A DNA stretch of 15,216 nt from an uncultured Cardiobacterium sp. (GTDB taxonomy: Bacteria; Pseudomonadota; Gammaproteobacteria; Cardiobacteriales; Cardiobacteriaceae): the NCBI RefSeq assembly GCF_938028185.1, contig NZ_CALJAH010000262.1:1-15216 (forward strand), read 5' to 3'. Both the position numbers and the translations under genes were made by a program. How positions within the stretch are numbered: position 1 is the first letter of the stretch; every line of letters begins with the position of its first letter. Shown here in pieces: positions 15,030 to 15,216 of the stretch. The notes beneath the pieces were generated by a model that was not told the origin of the DNA, made no database searches, and worked only from the letters and a program-made list of their open reading frames with translations.

Positions 15030-15051
15030 CCGCGCTCCGGCGCGGTTTTTT
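15030..15051 (+). terminator. Rho-independent terminator after array member 5
   Basis: CCGCGC (15030-15035) pairs with GCGCGG (15040-15045) around TCCG, followed by six T's (15046-15051). It lies 13 nt after the stop codon and closes the array. Confidence 0.88.
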
Positions 15052-15148
15052 GTGGCTCGCCGTCGCACACTGCGGGGATTTTTCTGCGTCTGCCACAATA
15101 TTCCACGGCGGCTAACAAGAAGTTATCGCATTTACCGGCGTGTTACCC

Positions 15149-15154
15149 TATAAT
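15149..15154 (+). promoter_or_regulatory. Candidate -10 element for the gene at the right edge
   Basis: A perfect TATAAT lies 49 nt before the ATG at 15204. The -35 region is not convincing. Confidence 0.45.
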
Positions 15155-15203
15155 CCCGTGCGCCATTTCCGGCTCCCTTTTCCCTTGCATTCAAGAGGTT
15201 TAC

Positions 15204-15216
15204 ATGAAGAAGCTCC
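15204..15216 (+). CDS. Start of a truncated gene at the right edge
   Basis: ATG-AAG-AAG-CTC gives MKKL before the window ends. AAGAGG (15193-15198) is 5 nt upstream and a TATAAT lies further up, so a real gene start is likely. The MKKL opening would suit an exported protein, but four residues cannot identify it or show whether it belongs to the array. Confidence 0.6.

Overview
The window looks like chromosomal DNA of a GC-rich gammaproteobacterium. The order dsbD-aroQ-accB-accC-prmA-dusB-fis is a classic gammaproteobacterial neighbourhood, known for example in Pseudomonas. The encoded proteins and the dispersed GC-rich intergenic hairpins would suit a host-associated member such as Cardiobacterium; that genus assignment is an impression, not something the sequence proves.

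Layout. (1) Positions 1-140 hold the basic, Gly/Lys-rich end of a plus-strand gene, probably an RNA-binding enzyme. It is followed by about 380 bases of gene-free DNA with two inverted-repeat elements and a bidirectional terminator. (2) From 11817 down to 519 all genes lie on the minus strand. Read in transcription order they are a YdgJ-type oxidoreductase, dsbD, aroQ, accB, accC, prmA, dusB, fis, a DUF192 protein, ppa and an S9A prolyl oligopeptidase. aroQ-accB-accC and dusB-fis-DUF192 are tightly packed, with gaps of 10-13 nt or a 4-nt overlap. ppa has its own extended -10 promoter. (3) From 11906 to 15016 the plus strand carries five consecutive genes for small exported proteins that are paralogues of one another. 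(4) The window ends in the first codons of another plus-strand gene.

The housekeeping block covers disulfide reductant transport to the periplasm (DsbD), shikimate synthesis (AroQ), the first step of fatty-acid synthesis (AccB/AccC), ribosomal protein L11 methylation (PrmA), tRNA dihydrouridine formation (DusB), nucleoid regulation (Fis) and pyrophosphate removal (Ppa). Its DsbD is unusual: the N-terminal alpha domain, with its redox cysteine pair, is present twice.

The most novel part is the five-gene array. The five proteins contain six copies of a domain of roughly 110-120 residues. Every copy has the cysteine pattern C-x11-C-x-C-x(42-46)-C, set in a 'DC-hydrophobic-x-x-YG ... CQC ... KLDY ... 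AYKACGL' framework. Four proteins have ordinary signal peptides, one is a predicted lipoprotein, and one carries two domain copies in tandem. I recognise no named family. Fixed cysteine spacing plus export signals suggests disulfide-stabilised periplasmic or secreted proteins that have expanded by local duplication. Their function is unknown.
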